The position numbers and the translations under genes were made by a program. DNA of 64,000 nt from Temnothorax longispinosus (taxonomy: Eukaryota > Arthropoda > Insecta > Hymenoptera > Formicidae): the NCBI RefSeq assembly GCF_030848805.1, contig NC_092361.1, positions 6,386,001-6,450,000 of the forward strand, written 5' to 3'. How positions within the stretch are numbered: the stretch's first letter is position 1; each line of letters begins with the position of its first letter. The notes under the pieces are model-generated. The model was not told the DNA's origin and searched no databases. It saw only the letters and a program-made list of their open reading frames with translations. Positions 22,372 through 36,415 of the stretch are shown here, piece by piece.

Positions 22372-25300
22372 TAGCCACGTGTGGTCAACTCTTTTTTAAC
22401 AAACGGATCGGGTAATCGATAGTTTTTTTAAGTATAAGTGAAGTTTTCGAGTGCTTCTTTTTAACCGAGTAAAAGTTTCATGAATACCGATAAAGCCTGC
22501 AATATTTCTAAGCGCGTAACACGACGCGCCGTTTTATTGTAAGTCGCGTGGGTAATTTCGCGAGGGGATGTTTTCCCGCGTGAGGGGATGTACGCCGCGG
22601 ATGATAAACGCTGCGTTATTGTTCTTACGATTCTGGAAAATTTATGGGCACCGAGTTTTTCTCAACATACGTGCGAAGATAAAATCCTGCATTTAAATGT
22701 GTCACATTGAAAAATGATGTAGAGGGGTAACTCCCAATAGGCGCACATTGTATCCCACATGTTCGACAAAAAATCATTAATCGATAAATGAGGATTTTCG
22801 TGTTTCGAATGCAGGAAATGGAAGTGGGGCGAGCCGATATTTATAATTAAAATCTTTGTTGAAAACATCAGCGAACGTAATCAAATACATCGCTGCGAAT
22901 CGTATCTCCTTTCTGCTTCGAAGCAATATAACGTTTAATTACAAAGATCCAAGGATCGCCCTAGTTGCAATTAACGTCGCCGACATCTTCGATGCGGGGA
23001 TGCGAATGACTCTTCCCGACGGCGGTTATTGGGCTTGCATTGATATCGACAGAGACGAGAAATGGGCTTTCGAACGATAATTATTACAATGCCGAGGCAC
23101 CCAGCTCGTGTTCGAAACGGACAGCTGCGGCTGCGGAAGAGCTAGAGAGATGAGTTTTCGTTTCAGCCAATAATAATCAAACAAGGGAGAGAAATTCCAT
23201 GTACAAATTAGAAAAGTTACGTGGAATCGCTCGATCTTTGCGTCGAAGTATCTTGCGCTTAATATATAAAAGGAAGAAGATATAAAGGACGAAAAGAAAT
23301 ACGAAAGAGAGAAATTAATTTAATGCAATTTGAATGGCGAATAGTCTTTTTGATGATAGAAAAAAAATGGAAATAATATAAAATAATAAAATGTAAAATG
23401 TAAAAAATCGAAGAGCATAATAAGCCTGTTAAATTGGACGTATTTCACGCTGTGCCATACACGTAAATTAGCCAGTCTCTTTTACATTTTTATATAGTAA
23501 TACTTTATAATATATCCCATAGGAAAATCTTTTGCGGCTTATCGCAGCACAAACACGATACACGTTTTGGTTACTGTCTCAAGCTAAAGGTACGCGATGA
23601 GAACAAATACGGGAATAAAACCGCGGTTCTCCCTTCGCAATTTCAGTCCCGTGAGATTCGCCTTACCTGCCTTTGGAAATTCTCGCGATTCCGCAAAATG
23701 TAAACAGGAATCAGCGTGAGGCAACCTCTCCCTTTGATCCGCGCCGGGATTAATTCGTTATAGTAGAGAGGAAGGAAAACATGTATAGCGCGCGCTAGGA
23801 ACGACGACGTTAATTAATTTTGTCCAAGCATCTTCCACGGAATCTTTTATTTTTCATACCCGCTCGAGCAGTTCGCCTCGCGCTGTGACGTTAAACTATT
23901 AGCCTACCGCTGAGAAACAATTAAATTATCCAAATATTTGCAATATCTGTAAATACCTGAGCGTAAATAACAACCTTGCTAAGTATTACAACTATGCTAC
24001 GATCATGGAAAATTTTGTGTCGTTGCATAATTTACATTGTTATATTCATGTTCAGTTCGTCATTATATACCCATAGTTTAGTTTATCGCTTGTTATTCAC
24101 ACGTTCACTGAATTATTTATTTTTACGCGGTGTATTTTTATCGCCTTGCTCATTATACGAAACAAGAGAGAGCATCTACCAGTAAAATATTCATAAATGG
24201 GTTGCGCGTTTTTGTTTCAACATTTTGCGTCTTTGGTACTAACGTCGGAGATTTCTGCGTCCTCGAGCGATACTAGAATACCACGCGAACAAGAAGGGGT
24301 TCCATCGTAGACGAAGCCCGGGCAGTTCATGAATTCTCCCGCGTGCCGTTGATACCCGGCAGGCATGAACGGTCGAAAGAATCGCATATCCGTCGTGTTA
24401 ATTAGAGCCCGCGATATAGTCTCTGGCGGAGGCACCCTCGACGATGAGCCGCCGTCCGCGTCGGTTTCATAATTAATCCGCGAATACGGATCTGTCGAAG
24501 AAAATTCAGCGCTTCATGAATCTTATTCGCTCTTCGTATAATGAACGCTCGGTGCTTGTCCCGCGTGGAATTAACGCCGTGGACAGATCGTTCCCATGAT
24601 ATTGAAAATAAGCGAACCTTTCTTTCTCCTCTTTCTCTTGCTTTTTTTATATTTTAAACAAACGCAACGATGGAAACTCTTTCTTTTCGCGCTGTACATC
24701 CCGCTTAACGCTTTGTCCCCATTGTACGGCAGAATTTATGGCCTCGCCGCTCGACGACGGGCTCGACGTGTTTCCGCGGTTCTTGCTTTTCTTCCTGTCG
24801 ACATTTGCTCTAATATGTATACGATTCACGTTGTTTAAACATGAGCAAACATATATCTCGCGTGACGACCGTGTATCCGTCGTTCTCGTCACTTTGGTCG
24901 CGACCTCTCGATGTGTACGCATTCGAAACTCGAAACGTCTCGGGATTCTGTCAACTGGCGCGTCAGCGACTGCTAATGAGATTAAACGTTGCCCCGGCAA
25001 AAAGCCGAGAGGGGGCGAGGAGGAGGAAGGGAGGGAGGGAGGGAGGGAGGAATTGCGGTATCCGGTTTTGACGTGGCGCGTTAAATTTAACGTCGTCAAA
25101 CGACAGGGTAGGCGACCATTATCCACTTTCTCCGTCGGAAATATTTCGAATACACTTGGGCTAAAAGAATCAATATTCAATAGGCTGCTCGCACACCGGC
25201 ATCTAAATTGCAAAACGAAAGCCGGCGCAATGCGGGTCCGTGGATGCGTTACAGAAATATTCATCCGAATTGTTCGACGTGGCGACGCGCGGCGATACGC

Positions 25301-28300
25301 GCGGGTGAACTGGGTCATCGTGAAATATAACGTTTTTACGAGGGTGTACGCGTGTCCGAAAGGAGTCGCCAGATTCCGTCCCAATGTGTCACTACTGGGC
25401 TCTAATTCGATTATATGCATTCGCTTGCGGCCACGGTCGCGAAACAGAGTATTTCGCGTTCGAGAACGGACAATGGGAACGCGTACTACGCGGTTTATCT
25501 TTTTTTTTTGCCTTCTGTCTGACATAAAATATCTGGCTCGAACTCACGAGAATAAGAATAAACAATTTTCTCCGCGACATAGAAGCGCTTTCGTTAAACG
25601 CGAAATAAGAGTTTCCGCTCGTTCCCGATCGCTAATTACGTACTCATGTAAAAGAATTCCTTTCGGCAAATTTTCTACAGCTCCTTGCACTTGTAAATAC
25701 TCACTTTTTCTCTGTCGCTTATAGCGTAGGCGACAATGATATTGCGTTGCGCATCATGTAAAGGAACGTAATTTCAAAGATGAGAATGTAATATATACGA
25801 GAAACATGTTACGCAATAGTGTCTAATGTTGCTCTCCCCGATAGACTTAAACGCCTCCAAACGCCTTTTTTAAACGTAGGTATATGTGCGATCGACCTAA
25901 TTAAGAGCGATTAGTCAGCTCGATATCGATATCGAGGACATTCTTATCATTTTGTCACGACGCTTTACACCATTATCGAAGACCAAAGAAAGGGCGCGTT
26001 TAAGCGTCGCTATATGACGAAGAAATTCCGTCCTCCAGGAATGAACGGCGATAATTGAAGAGGACGAGAGGCGAGAATGAACGACGACGTTAAGGGCAAA
26101 AGGTGACCTACAGCTCGAGCAAGGTGGTTGAGGTTGGGCCGGGCCTAGCATCCGGTTGCTGGCTCGACGTGACCCGGATTTACCTGGTCTCTCCACCACG
26201 CTCTTCCCTCGTCGCTCTTTCCCTCCTGCCCGACTCTGTGTGTTCACCTGTGTTACGAGATAGATCTTGTAATCTAATAAACTTCTCCACTGATAAAACA
26301 TGGCACACGTAGTCACGCCGCGTGTCGCGATGTCTCTCGTGCGAGGATGCGGCTTTACTTCGCGACAGATTCGTGATCCGTCGTTGTATTGCCAAAAAAA
26401 AAAATGGATGACCCAGGAAATCCCGCGGCTGAAATTTCGTCAGTGGATTTTTCAGTCGATTTGGGAGTCTCATTGTTGAACGGAGGCACAGGCGAACGAT
26501 TGCTTTGAGCATCGCGATCGCTTGTCGGGCATCGATGGAAAAATATCGCGCGGCACAATTATTGAGTATCGATTTCCCCGCGAGTAAGCTCCGTGCATTT
26601 TAGGTATGCGCGCATTTCATCCGCGCTGCGACGAGGGTGCATTTACGCGATTAAATTAGCCGGTGGAGCGCACGACGCGAGCTTTCACACCAAACAATCG
26701 GCAACACGCGCGTATATACCGACTCGACGAAATTATTGACCCTCCCTACCTCCTACGGCGACCGCTTAATTGAATTTCTTACCGGTACCTCATATACGAC
26801 GTGATCGTCGTAAGCCCCAGTACACGTCGCAGAACGTCTCTCATTAACCCAAACAATAAACGTCAACACGGCGGACAAGTTTAATTTACGGGTAAATCTC
26901 TTGAAAGAACTTTATTAACGAAATCCCTTCGATTAGGCTTAATGTTATATATTAAAGACATTACGTTACAGTAAAGTTTCTCGAGCTGTGGATAATGCAA
27001 CATCAGACTAAATAATTGTAGGGACGAGATATTTTATTGTGTATTTATAAAAACAAGTAATTATTTGTATAATTAAAAAATAATTGTGTGTGTATAATAG
27101 TAATGGCGGAGAACTGCAGATCGTTTTCACGTAATAATGGATAATTTAGCGTATGTATTACGCTATTACGTTCTACATTCTGGAGCACGTAAATTATTCG
27201 ACGATGTTTTCGCAGAAAAACACAGAATAATCGACAATGATGCCAGCCGACCGTGGCAGGCCATAATTGCAATAAATTAGAAAACCCATGAAACGCTTAA
27301 TAACTTAATAATTATATTTAAAAAGCTTATATATACAGAATAACCATAATATAAAAGAAACTTTTTTTTATGATTCATGTACTTTTACCTTGATCCAATT
27401 GCCGCACGCTCGCTAAGAGCGAATTCAATTGAGTCGCGTATCGCGAGGCATTCTTGCGAACGCAGGCATGTCAGAACCATTAATGCCACCCATTGTGCAT
27501 TATATCCTAAGCCGAAATCATTCGAAAGCAACGATTCTACTCGCGGTACGTGCCGAGTATTTCTCGAGCGGTTTCGATGGGATGTCAATACCGCAAAAGT
27601 CGGTCATACCTCAGTTTTGCAGGTAGCAAGCACAGACAGCTGTAAGCTTCTCGCAATCGACAAAGACGAACTCGCGTACTCCTCTCATCCGTAACGACAT
27701 CGCGTGCATTCGGGTGCGAATAACTATATGAAAACTGGAGACTAACTTTTACGCGAACGACGACGGGGAAAGGATCGGCGAGAACCGATTTAATCGGGGT
27801 CCGCGTGCGTGGAAAGAATAAAGACCGAGAAAGGAGAGAAATGGATGGTGTCGTCGATATCTCAACAATTTGATAAATTGTTATGGAAATCGAGTCGAAG
27901 GATTCCGGGTAGCTCCGGTGGTAGCTTTATGTTCCAACAGCCGAGTTATCTTTAGCCGTGTCGATATCGTTCATTGCGACAATCGAGAAATGGGTTATAC
28001 TGTTCAAGCATAATGTACATAGACATACCGTAGAGTTGCACGGTATAATAAGGAAACAGACGGAGCATTATGTATCTTGCGCTTGAGGGTAGATTAGATG
28101 AGTAGATCTTAAATCCACTTCAGACGATCCACGATTCGCATCAGAAGGGAAATTCTGTTTATAATTTTCTACAAAGGATACAAAATACGTTAAAATAAGA
28201 TATGCACACATATATCAAAAGATATAAAATGATAAATAAAATTCTATTTTAAAAATTATAGACTGAATTATAGATTACCTAAGGTGAGCTTTAAAGCGGA

Positions 28301-31300
28301 AATGTTGTCGATTGTTTCGATGTATAATACGCCGTCAAATAACTGATATCCTGTGTCTGACAGTGTACAACCGATATACTGTAATGTATCATATTCTGGA
28401 ACTTCGACCTTAAATAAAATAGATTCTTTGACGAACTTAAAGTTAACTTTTTTCCTTCTTTTCCTTTTAGAAAAAATGTTAGTGCTTCCGTGTAAACAAG
28501 TTTGGTTTCTTAGAAGCGACGAGAAAAGTTCGCAATCAATTTCGTTGTCATTATTATCGCGCGATCCGAGTTAAACCCTCTCGGTCCTCTCTCGCGGAGA
28601 AAGAACAGCCGACTTCCCGACGCGATTAAAAAGTTGAACCGGGAAGAGCGCGGAGCGCCATCGCCAGGGGGCTATTATAACAGTGTATTTTTCTAGGTTT
28701 TACGCTCCTCTAATTCGACCCAGATTACCCATGATCGATCACCAAAGTCGATATCCCGCGAGCCTTAATTCGCCCAGCGAAAACGGTAGCGGGGCTGGGC
28801 GAAACCTATCAAAGTTAAGCACTCGTTAGAGTGCCTTCGTCCCCGGGCGAAGTTAATTCCGAAGTTGCTACTACGGGAGAGATCACGTTCTGAGTTTTAT
28901 ACAGTCGCCTATTTTCATTCCGCATTCTATGCTCCCCCAACACTGCAAATTGCATTATAATCACATCGATTAGGGAATTATGCTCATCATAATCTGTAGC
29001 CTAATCGCGATGTAATTGAAAAAGTGCTAGAAAGAAAGAAAGAAAGATAGAAAAGTCAGGTGCACTTTTATACCTTTCAATTAGGTTACTTTTTTTAAAT
29101 GAGAAAGAAACTGAATACGTTTTCTACTATGAAAATTTCTGATTTGTTATATCTAAGCTTAATGAAAGGTAAACTTTTTATTTGTTTTCCTCGATAGATT
29201 TTATATTTTATGATTTGTAAAGCTAAACCTAGTCACGATAGTTAATTATCCACAATGTCTTAAAAAACTTTTCTTTTTGTTATTATAACCGTTCTTTTTG
29301 TTATTTGTATTTTCCTTGCAAGATTTTTTTTCAACTACAGGGCTCAGATTTTCGGTTTATAAAAGAAGAGGATTTCACAATGGTAACGCGCTGTAACAGA
29401 AAGAGTCCTGAAAAATAAATGTGCGCTAAATTGATGATGTAAAATTATAGCTTTGACGTACGAAAGCGGATATGAATCGATATGATCTAAAATTAAATTT
29501 GCTTGATAAATATAATGGTATTTTAGTTCAAAGAAGATAAAAGGAAAGAACTCAATTAAGTAATTCTCTCTAATCGTTTGCAATAAGCGAATACCATTAC
29601 ATAGGTTTTTCTCGTCACGTAATTTTCTCACGCGTATAAATTTCTTAAAAATAGTTGTGAAAATTCTGCAGAAATAAGTTTTAAAATATCGCAACTCCCA
29701 ACCGTATAAGCGCGTATCTTGTTGTAAAGTCGGAGAAGAAAATAAGACCGAAGTTGTCGACACTTGTAACAAAATCGAAAACTAAATAAAACCGAATAAA
29801 CAGACTGCTCGTTTGCGCGCAAAAAAAATGAGCGAAATGAAAATTCCGCGGCGCATCTCTCCTAATAATCACAATAATGGAGAGACAAAGAAACCTTTCG
29901 CCTGGGATGTCGCACGACCGACGGTAAAAAGACCAGCAAGAGGAAACGCAGGAGAGACGCGAGAGTTGAAGCGCCGTTAAACAAAGTAATGCCAGGCTGT
30001 CACCTCCTTTAATCGTTCGTCACAAAGCAAGCGAAACTACGTCTACGTTTCTCCGATTGAAACAAACTCGGTGACGCGGAACAACGGCGAAAGAGGAAAC
30101 TTGCTGCACAAACGTCCGTTCATGATCGTGAAACGGGTTGAATAAATCTGCATCTCTCATCGGCGTTTATTTTCCGCCGAGGCATTTTGCGAAACCAAAC
30201 GGCATCTCGATATCCAACGATATCCGATCGAGAAATCATCGTCAGAAAATCGTCGTATATTAGCGGACTTACTGGTCCGAATGCAATCGCGACGTATTGA
30301 CGAATCCACGGAAACCTTTCATCTCAGTTAATCAGAGAGGATCGACGGAGATTAAGAATATCGGGTAATAAAAGATCGAAAGAGAGGGAAGAAGAGAGAA
30401 GATGGAAAAAAATTGCCCTGACGAGAGAGCATAGTCACGAGCGACGAATCGAGGTCGCGCGCGGTTCATTCGGCCGACGATCGCAGGGAAGCTTTTTTAC
30501 GCTCGCTCGAATGGAAGGATTACACATCCTGAAAATCCTGTATGCGACAGGGACGAACGGCTGCCGTCTCTCGTACTCGAGACGATGCATACGCGAACGT
30601 CGTGAGAAAAATTACAGCGCGAGTTACGCGAGAAAAATTTTGTCACGCGATTTTCCCGCTCATAAGTTTCCAACTTCATACCTCATCGTGCAAGAATTAT
30701 TAACGATACAGGAGTTTATAATTATTGGTTCTCAATCGTGCAACTTTCTGTAACTAAACTACATTTTCTTGACGTAACTGGGTTTTCCTTCGATAAATAT
30801 CCGAAGAAAACTCTCGAGAGGACATTTATATCCCGGAAGGGTGCTTCTTGTGCATTGTGATTTCGCTAACTACAAGACAGCCGTCAAAGAAATCCAGTAG
30901 CAAACCCCGAAAGCTACACAGGGAAAGGGGAGAAAAAGATTGTCATCGAGTAAGGACCGTTAGGGGACACTCAGAATTTTTCAGTAAACGTGCCGACTGA
31001 ATGAAGAATCCGGTTCAAAGCTGCACTTTCAAAGCTCACTGAGAACTCAATGCCAGAATTTTCTGCGCGTTCGCATAATACTCCAGGATACGTGGAATCC
31101 ACGAGAAGCATTCCTAACGAGTGATATCTAAAAATAAGACAAAAAGCCAAACCGTAAGAGAGATGAAGAGGAGAAAATGGAAGCGACCAAGACAGATAGA
31201 GAGAAAGAGAGAGGAAATAGAATAGATAGAATCGGAATAAGGTTTTGCTTCTGAAACAGGACGCGCGTTACAAAGTAGAAATTGGGTCACGGCGAACTTA

Positions 31301-34300
31301 CTTGATAACAGATTTTATTTGAGAATTATTTTGTTACATTTCCCATCCACGCTCTTTGCGTTATTTCGCTTAAACTTCAACGAGAATGCGCGAAACACCC
31401 GTATTTATTCTTCACAGTTCGACGTATTTGCCTAGAATTTCAAACGGGCGCATATTTGAGAAACCGTAGAGATTACAGTCCAGAGTCGGCAGAGGCGAAA
31501 ATGAAATTTCGCGAGTGGATCGCCGCGCGTGCCCGCGCTGTGGACTCGTCGCTGACGAACCGAGCACGTTCCGGAATTAGCTTCTGCTTCAGGGATTATC
31601 AGACCTCTCGTCCCGGGATTCGAGGTTCGCGATCATTAGGGATTACGGTTGACGACACCTTAATTCCGGACGCGTGCCGATATCCGGTTAACGGAAGTCC
31701 GCTCGGCCGGGAACGAAAGGACCTCGCTTTACTTACAAAATGTTGGAAAAGGCTGGCGAGGAAATGAAGACCGCATAAGGAAATTAATTTTCTTTTCTCG
31801 CATCCGAGATGCACGACTCGCTAAGATCATCGAAATTTACCTATTCCACAAAGGCACATCGGATTGAACGCGCGATCAAACGTTCGAAAAACTGTTTTAC
31901 ACATGAGGGGATAAAGCTTTCCCGATATTCCCTCGCAAATGATTGCAGGATACAGAGTATTCATTATATACACCGTGCAATTAATTAATTTCAGATTAAA
32001 CTCCATTCTGTGTTATAATACCCGCAATGATTTAAATATTTATAATATGGAGCGTATTAATGCAGCGTTTATAGGTAATGGCAATCGAGAGCAACAGACA
32101 TTCGTCGATTTTTCAATTAACGCAGCGAATCGGAAAGCTTTGACAATTTGTAAAAGTGTATATTGCGTTTTGTAGAGTAAGGAACTCTTTTGCGCGACAC
32201 AAAAAGGATGTCGGCGACGAGTCGGGAATATTTCAAACTTAAGCGGCGGAAAACGGGCGTGCGAGACAGGTGGACGCTACAATAAAAGTTTTTGAGATCC
32301 CGGTCGTAAAGTACAATAACAAAAGAAGCGCTAGAGGCGACGAATTGAGATAAAATTTTTAGGCGTTCGAAAGTAGTTAATGAAACAGCCCGAGAAGCCA
32401 GCGAAAACGCGAGAAAAATTGTATTAGATTGATTGAATATTGCTTGTAAAATGCTGACAAATGTTTCTATAGGTCTATCGAACTATATATACTAAAAAGG
32501 ATAAAGGCGGATCGTGCACTTGAGGCAAATTGTCTCGTCAAACTTAAGATAATACGTTTCAATTATCGAGCCCGGTTTTATCGGGAGACTGTGAAAAGAA
32601 TTGAAAGAGATTCAATAACGAATTAGTTATGCAAGCAATCTATTACGGACGCAATTATGATATCGATTAAGTACGCGAGAAGCTATATCGTCATTTAATC
32701 CGTTTCGCCAAATCAAATTATCGCGATACAAATAGTTACTGGGTGTGTATGTGTCTGTGCACGTGTACATGTGTATGTGCGAATGGCAAATTCAAATCAA
32801 CATCTCCGTTCGAGTGTCCGCGTTTGTTCGCGACGTTTTATGGGTGCTCGAACGTGCCGAGGCGGCGGGCGATCGAAGTAACGATCGATGAGGGTCTCTT
32901 CTATTCTTCCCAGACGCCTCGAAACGTTCGTCTCGAAGTAAGACGCGGCACCCAATCGCGATAGAATGACACGGGATGCAAACCAGATTCCGATCTCGCA
33001 GACGAAAATAAAATGCCCGGCATCCAACGTACGCCAGTAAATTACTAACCGTCGCGCACGTTCTCGCTCATGTTTTGCGGAAGTCAATAACGTGTGGATG
33101 TGAATGAAAAGCGGAAGCAAGTGAGATGAGAATGTATCTGATATAAGAGCGAGACTGCAGTTGCCATTGTGAGAAAATCGTTCAACGTTATACCTATCTG
33201 AAATCCACATGTTTATGTATACATAAATGAAAAAAGGAATATATTTGTGACATCAGATACGACAGCAAAAGTGACAAAGTGTTCGTACGTGAAAGCGTGA
33301 ATGCGGATTACTACAATCCGCATTTACAATGTTCGTGCATAATAATTTAGGAAAATTTATAAACGCGCGTTTAATAGCTGCTTCGCAAAACGTCGTCGAC
33401 TGAAATAGTATGATATATGTACGTATATATATACACGTCTCGCGCGTGTGTTATTATGCATTAATTACCATGCCAAAGCCAAATTTACAAGAGCATATAA
33501 TCGAATGCTTTCCCCTGCAGCGTTATAATCGCATTACACTCAAGTAACGCGAAATTATTACTGTGCTTTAGCAGTTATATAGCACGACACATGAAGCGCC
33601 GCTTTGAGAAATGCATTCGCCTCTAAGTAAGGAGAAGTAATTTTACAAAGTGCCTATCATAATGCCTCATAATTGAACCAACCGGGATACATTATAAATT
33701 ATCACTTATAATTTAGCACCAATATTAATAGATATCGCATATACTGCTTGAGAAATCAATACAAAATATGAATTCTTTAATTAAATCGCTAAAACACTTA
33801 TTCAGTTATTTGCAAATTTTACAATTGTTTACAAGAAGTGTATAAATTTTCATCTTGATATTAGAAAGTTACATTTCAAACGAAGCCATCAAAGCTTCGC
33901 AGAACAAACAGTTACATCACGCTATGTATATATATCTAATGTATATATTTTTATTTTTATTTCTCAATTGCGCGAATAAGTTCTCGCCTGTGATTATACC
34001 GAAACAGCAACTTCAAAAATATCGAAAAACATCCGCATCTATCATCCCCCTTTGTTATCGTTATACATCCTCGATCTCCCTTGTATACGCTAGCAAATCC
34101 ATCACGACACATGTAAATTTTACATCCACTCGCGCGTATGTACTGCGTGCCCCGGATCGAGAGAAGCCAAAATAAATGGACGTTTGCTGAGTAGCTTTTA
34201 AGCAAGACAAAAGCCGCGATCCCCCGAGGTCGACGAGAAATTTCCCGATCAGCGACCGAATTCTGCTTTGGGAGTCCGAGAGGGTACAGATGGCACATTG

Positions 34301-36383
34301 TGCTCGAGTCGATGTCGGCGATGTTAGCCTGAGTAAATTGCTTCGTTAAGTCAGCACACGCTATTTTATAATCGCGTTTGAACAATGGCCGCATTTAAAC
34401 CAGTCCTCTATGTTTAACATAAAAATTATCTAACGTAACAAAATAAAAATATATTTTCTGTTGTGAAATTATGTGTATATCAATGCGTAAGATTTTGCAG
34501 ACGAGAAACAGAGCACGATCCTTTATCATCACAATTTTACAATCATTGCATTACAATATTTTCTTTATTCAATATCTGAACCCACGCTATAGTATAAATG
34601 AGATAATGTATCTAGCCGGAAGTTAATATAAATTATTAGTCTACTTAAATCTTCTTTCGTCATTCTCCAGATACATTCCCCAATCTCGCTTATTGTTAGA
34701 CTGAGATCAATGATTAATAGGGATTCTTTAAGACTTCTTTTGTAACTTCTGCATATTCTGCCAATCCCCTTACCATTTTCTGAATTATAAGAGGGGATCA
34801 AGTTTATATATTATAAGAAAATGGGTGGTATTATGGAGCCCCAGCTGTTAAATAAATAATGATACTTCAGGGGCACTATTATAAGACCTGAGGTTATATA
34901 GGACTTTAGATATACGATCATAACTAACAATAAGGTGATTAATCAAAAATTAATAAATTAATAATTTATTTTAAATATTTATATTATTACTATTTTTTCA
35001 AATATATATCTTATTCTTGCTTAGATTCTTGTACAAATTGATCGAAATTTTAAAGATTTTTTAATATAATTTTTGTACACCCCATCTACCTCTTCTTGAA
35101 ATGTGAGAAATCAAATTTAATATGTGGAAGAGAAGATGATATTAATTTTATTTCATTTTCAACAGTCTACGAGCTTTCAGTTTCAATAAATATATTTGAC
35201 ATCAATCTGTAGAAGCTTTAACAGTCTACAGTGTAAAGTGGAAATAAATGTAATTTTAAGAGCACACAAATAATAAATTAACGTATTCAAACGAAATAAT
35301 TTCAAAGCAAAAGAAAAATACAAAATATTTTTATAAAACCTGATAAAATTTTATTTTTCTGAATTGTGCAAATTTCATGTTACGCAATTTCACTTCTACC
35401 TCGGACATTGAATGTCATAAATAGACTTTCCTCTGTACAAATGCCTCTGTTCAAGATGTGTCGCAGAATATTTTAGGAACGAAATCGTATTTTAGCAAAC
35501 GTGCGATTCAATTATTTTATCTTATGTAAGGTCAATTATACTAATAACATTCGCATTTTCCATGTTGCTCTTACGGAGATAACGACATTGCGCCGTCGTT
35601 GTACCTTCCGAAAGCAGACCGGAGTACTGTATTACATTTGCGAAAGGCAGGAAAAACTTGTTACTGGCCTAGCAACGATGGCTGTCACGCAGACAACCGT
35701 TGAAAAATATTCCATTAGCGAGGTCGAGCGTTGTTCGCCTTGCAATGAAAAAAATGGCGGTCTCGATTTGTCTCTCAGTTAAAAAAAAAGAGAGCGATAG
35801 AGGAGAAAAAAGACAGAAACCAATAAAATCAGCGAAATTTTTGTCATAAACGAGATGCATCCGTTCATCGATCGTACCATCAAATTGGCTGTTTCGCGCT
35901 GCATTACTGATTGTTTGCTGCGCCTGTTACCTCTTGTACTATTTTATATTATTCTGCGCAAGTTACACGAAAGTTACATTATTTATACGTTTATTAATTA
36001 ATATTATATAAATAATAATAAATAATATTTATATTGCGTTATTGTTATTTATATATTAATAAATGTTTAGAGACACACATGCACCGCACGCGCTACCACA
36101 AGAATTTCTCAATCATGTAATATTCCGATAAAATCTATAAATGAGGAAGAAAAAAATAAAATGTATATTATGATCTTTCTGCATTTTGTGACCACAGATG
36201 ATATCACGTTGAATTAATTCATCAGTACCTTGCGACCGCGATACATTTTTATATATAGTAGCCTGCCTGTTTCCATCGAATAGATTTTTCCAAGCATTCG
36301 CCGTTCCCAATAACGTACACAATTAGCATTCGTTATTGAAACCTCCGATTCCACTGCCAGTCTCCACTACCCAGAAGAGAGAA

Positions 36384-36415
<32 letters not shown>

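Larger units (their letters stand above)
20437..24243 (-). other. Intron 3 of the minus-strand gene
   Basis: About 3.8 kb. It contains a (GT)n run at 20514-20557 and (GA)n runs at 21299-21333 and 22308-22369. A GC-richer patch at about 21990-22300 has a donor-like GTGAGA on minus but no convincing exon. Open frames here (20361-21529 plus) run through the microsatellites or are chance. Confidence 0.5.

Noticed and set aside
24647..25724. Overlapping long open frames of 328 aa (plus) and 292 aa (minus)
   Set aside because: They overlap antisense, lack a recognisable domain or good start context, contain low-complexity GGGA-repeat translation, and lie in CpG-rich intron DNA poor in stop codons.
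28760..28880. GC-rich stretch resembling a structured RNA such as 5S rRNA
   Set aside because: Conserved internal control elements of 5S were not found and the stems do not match.
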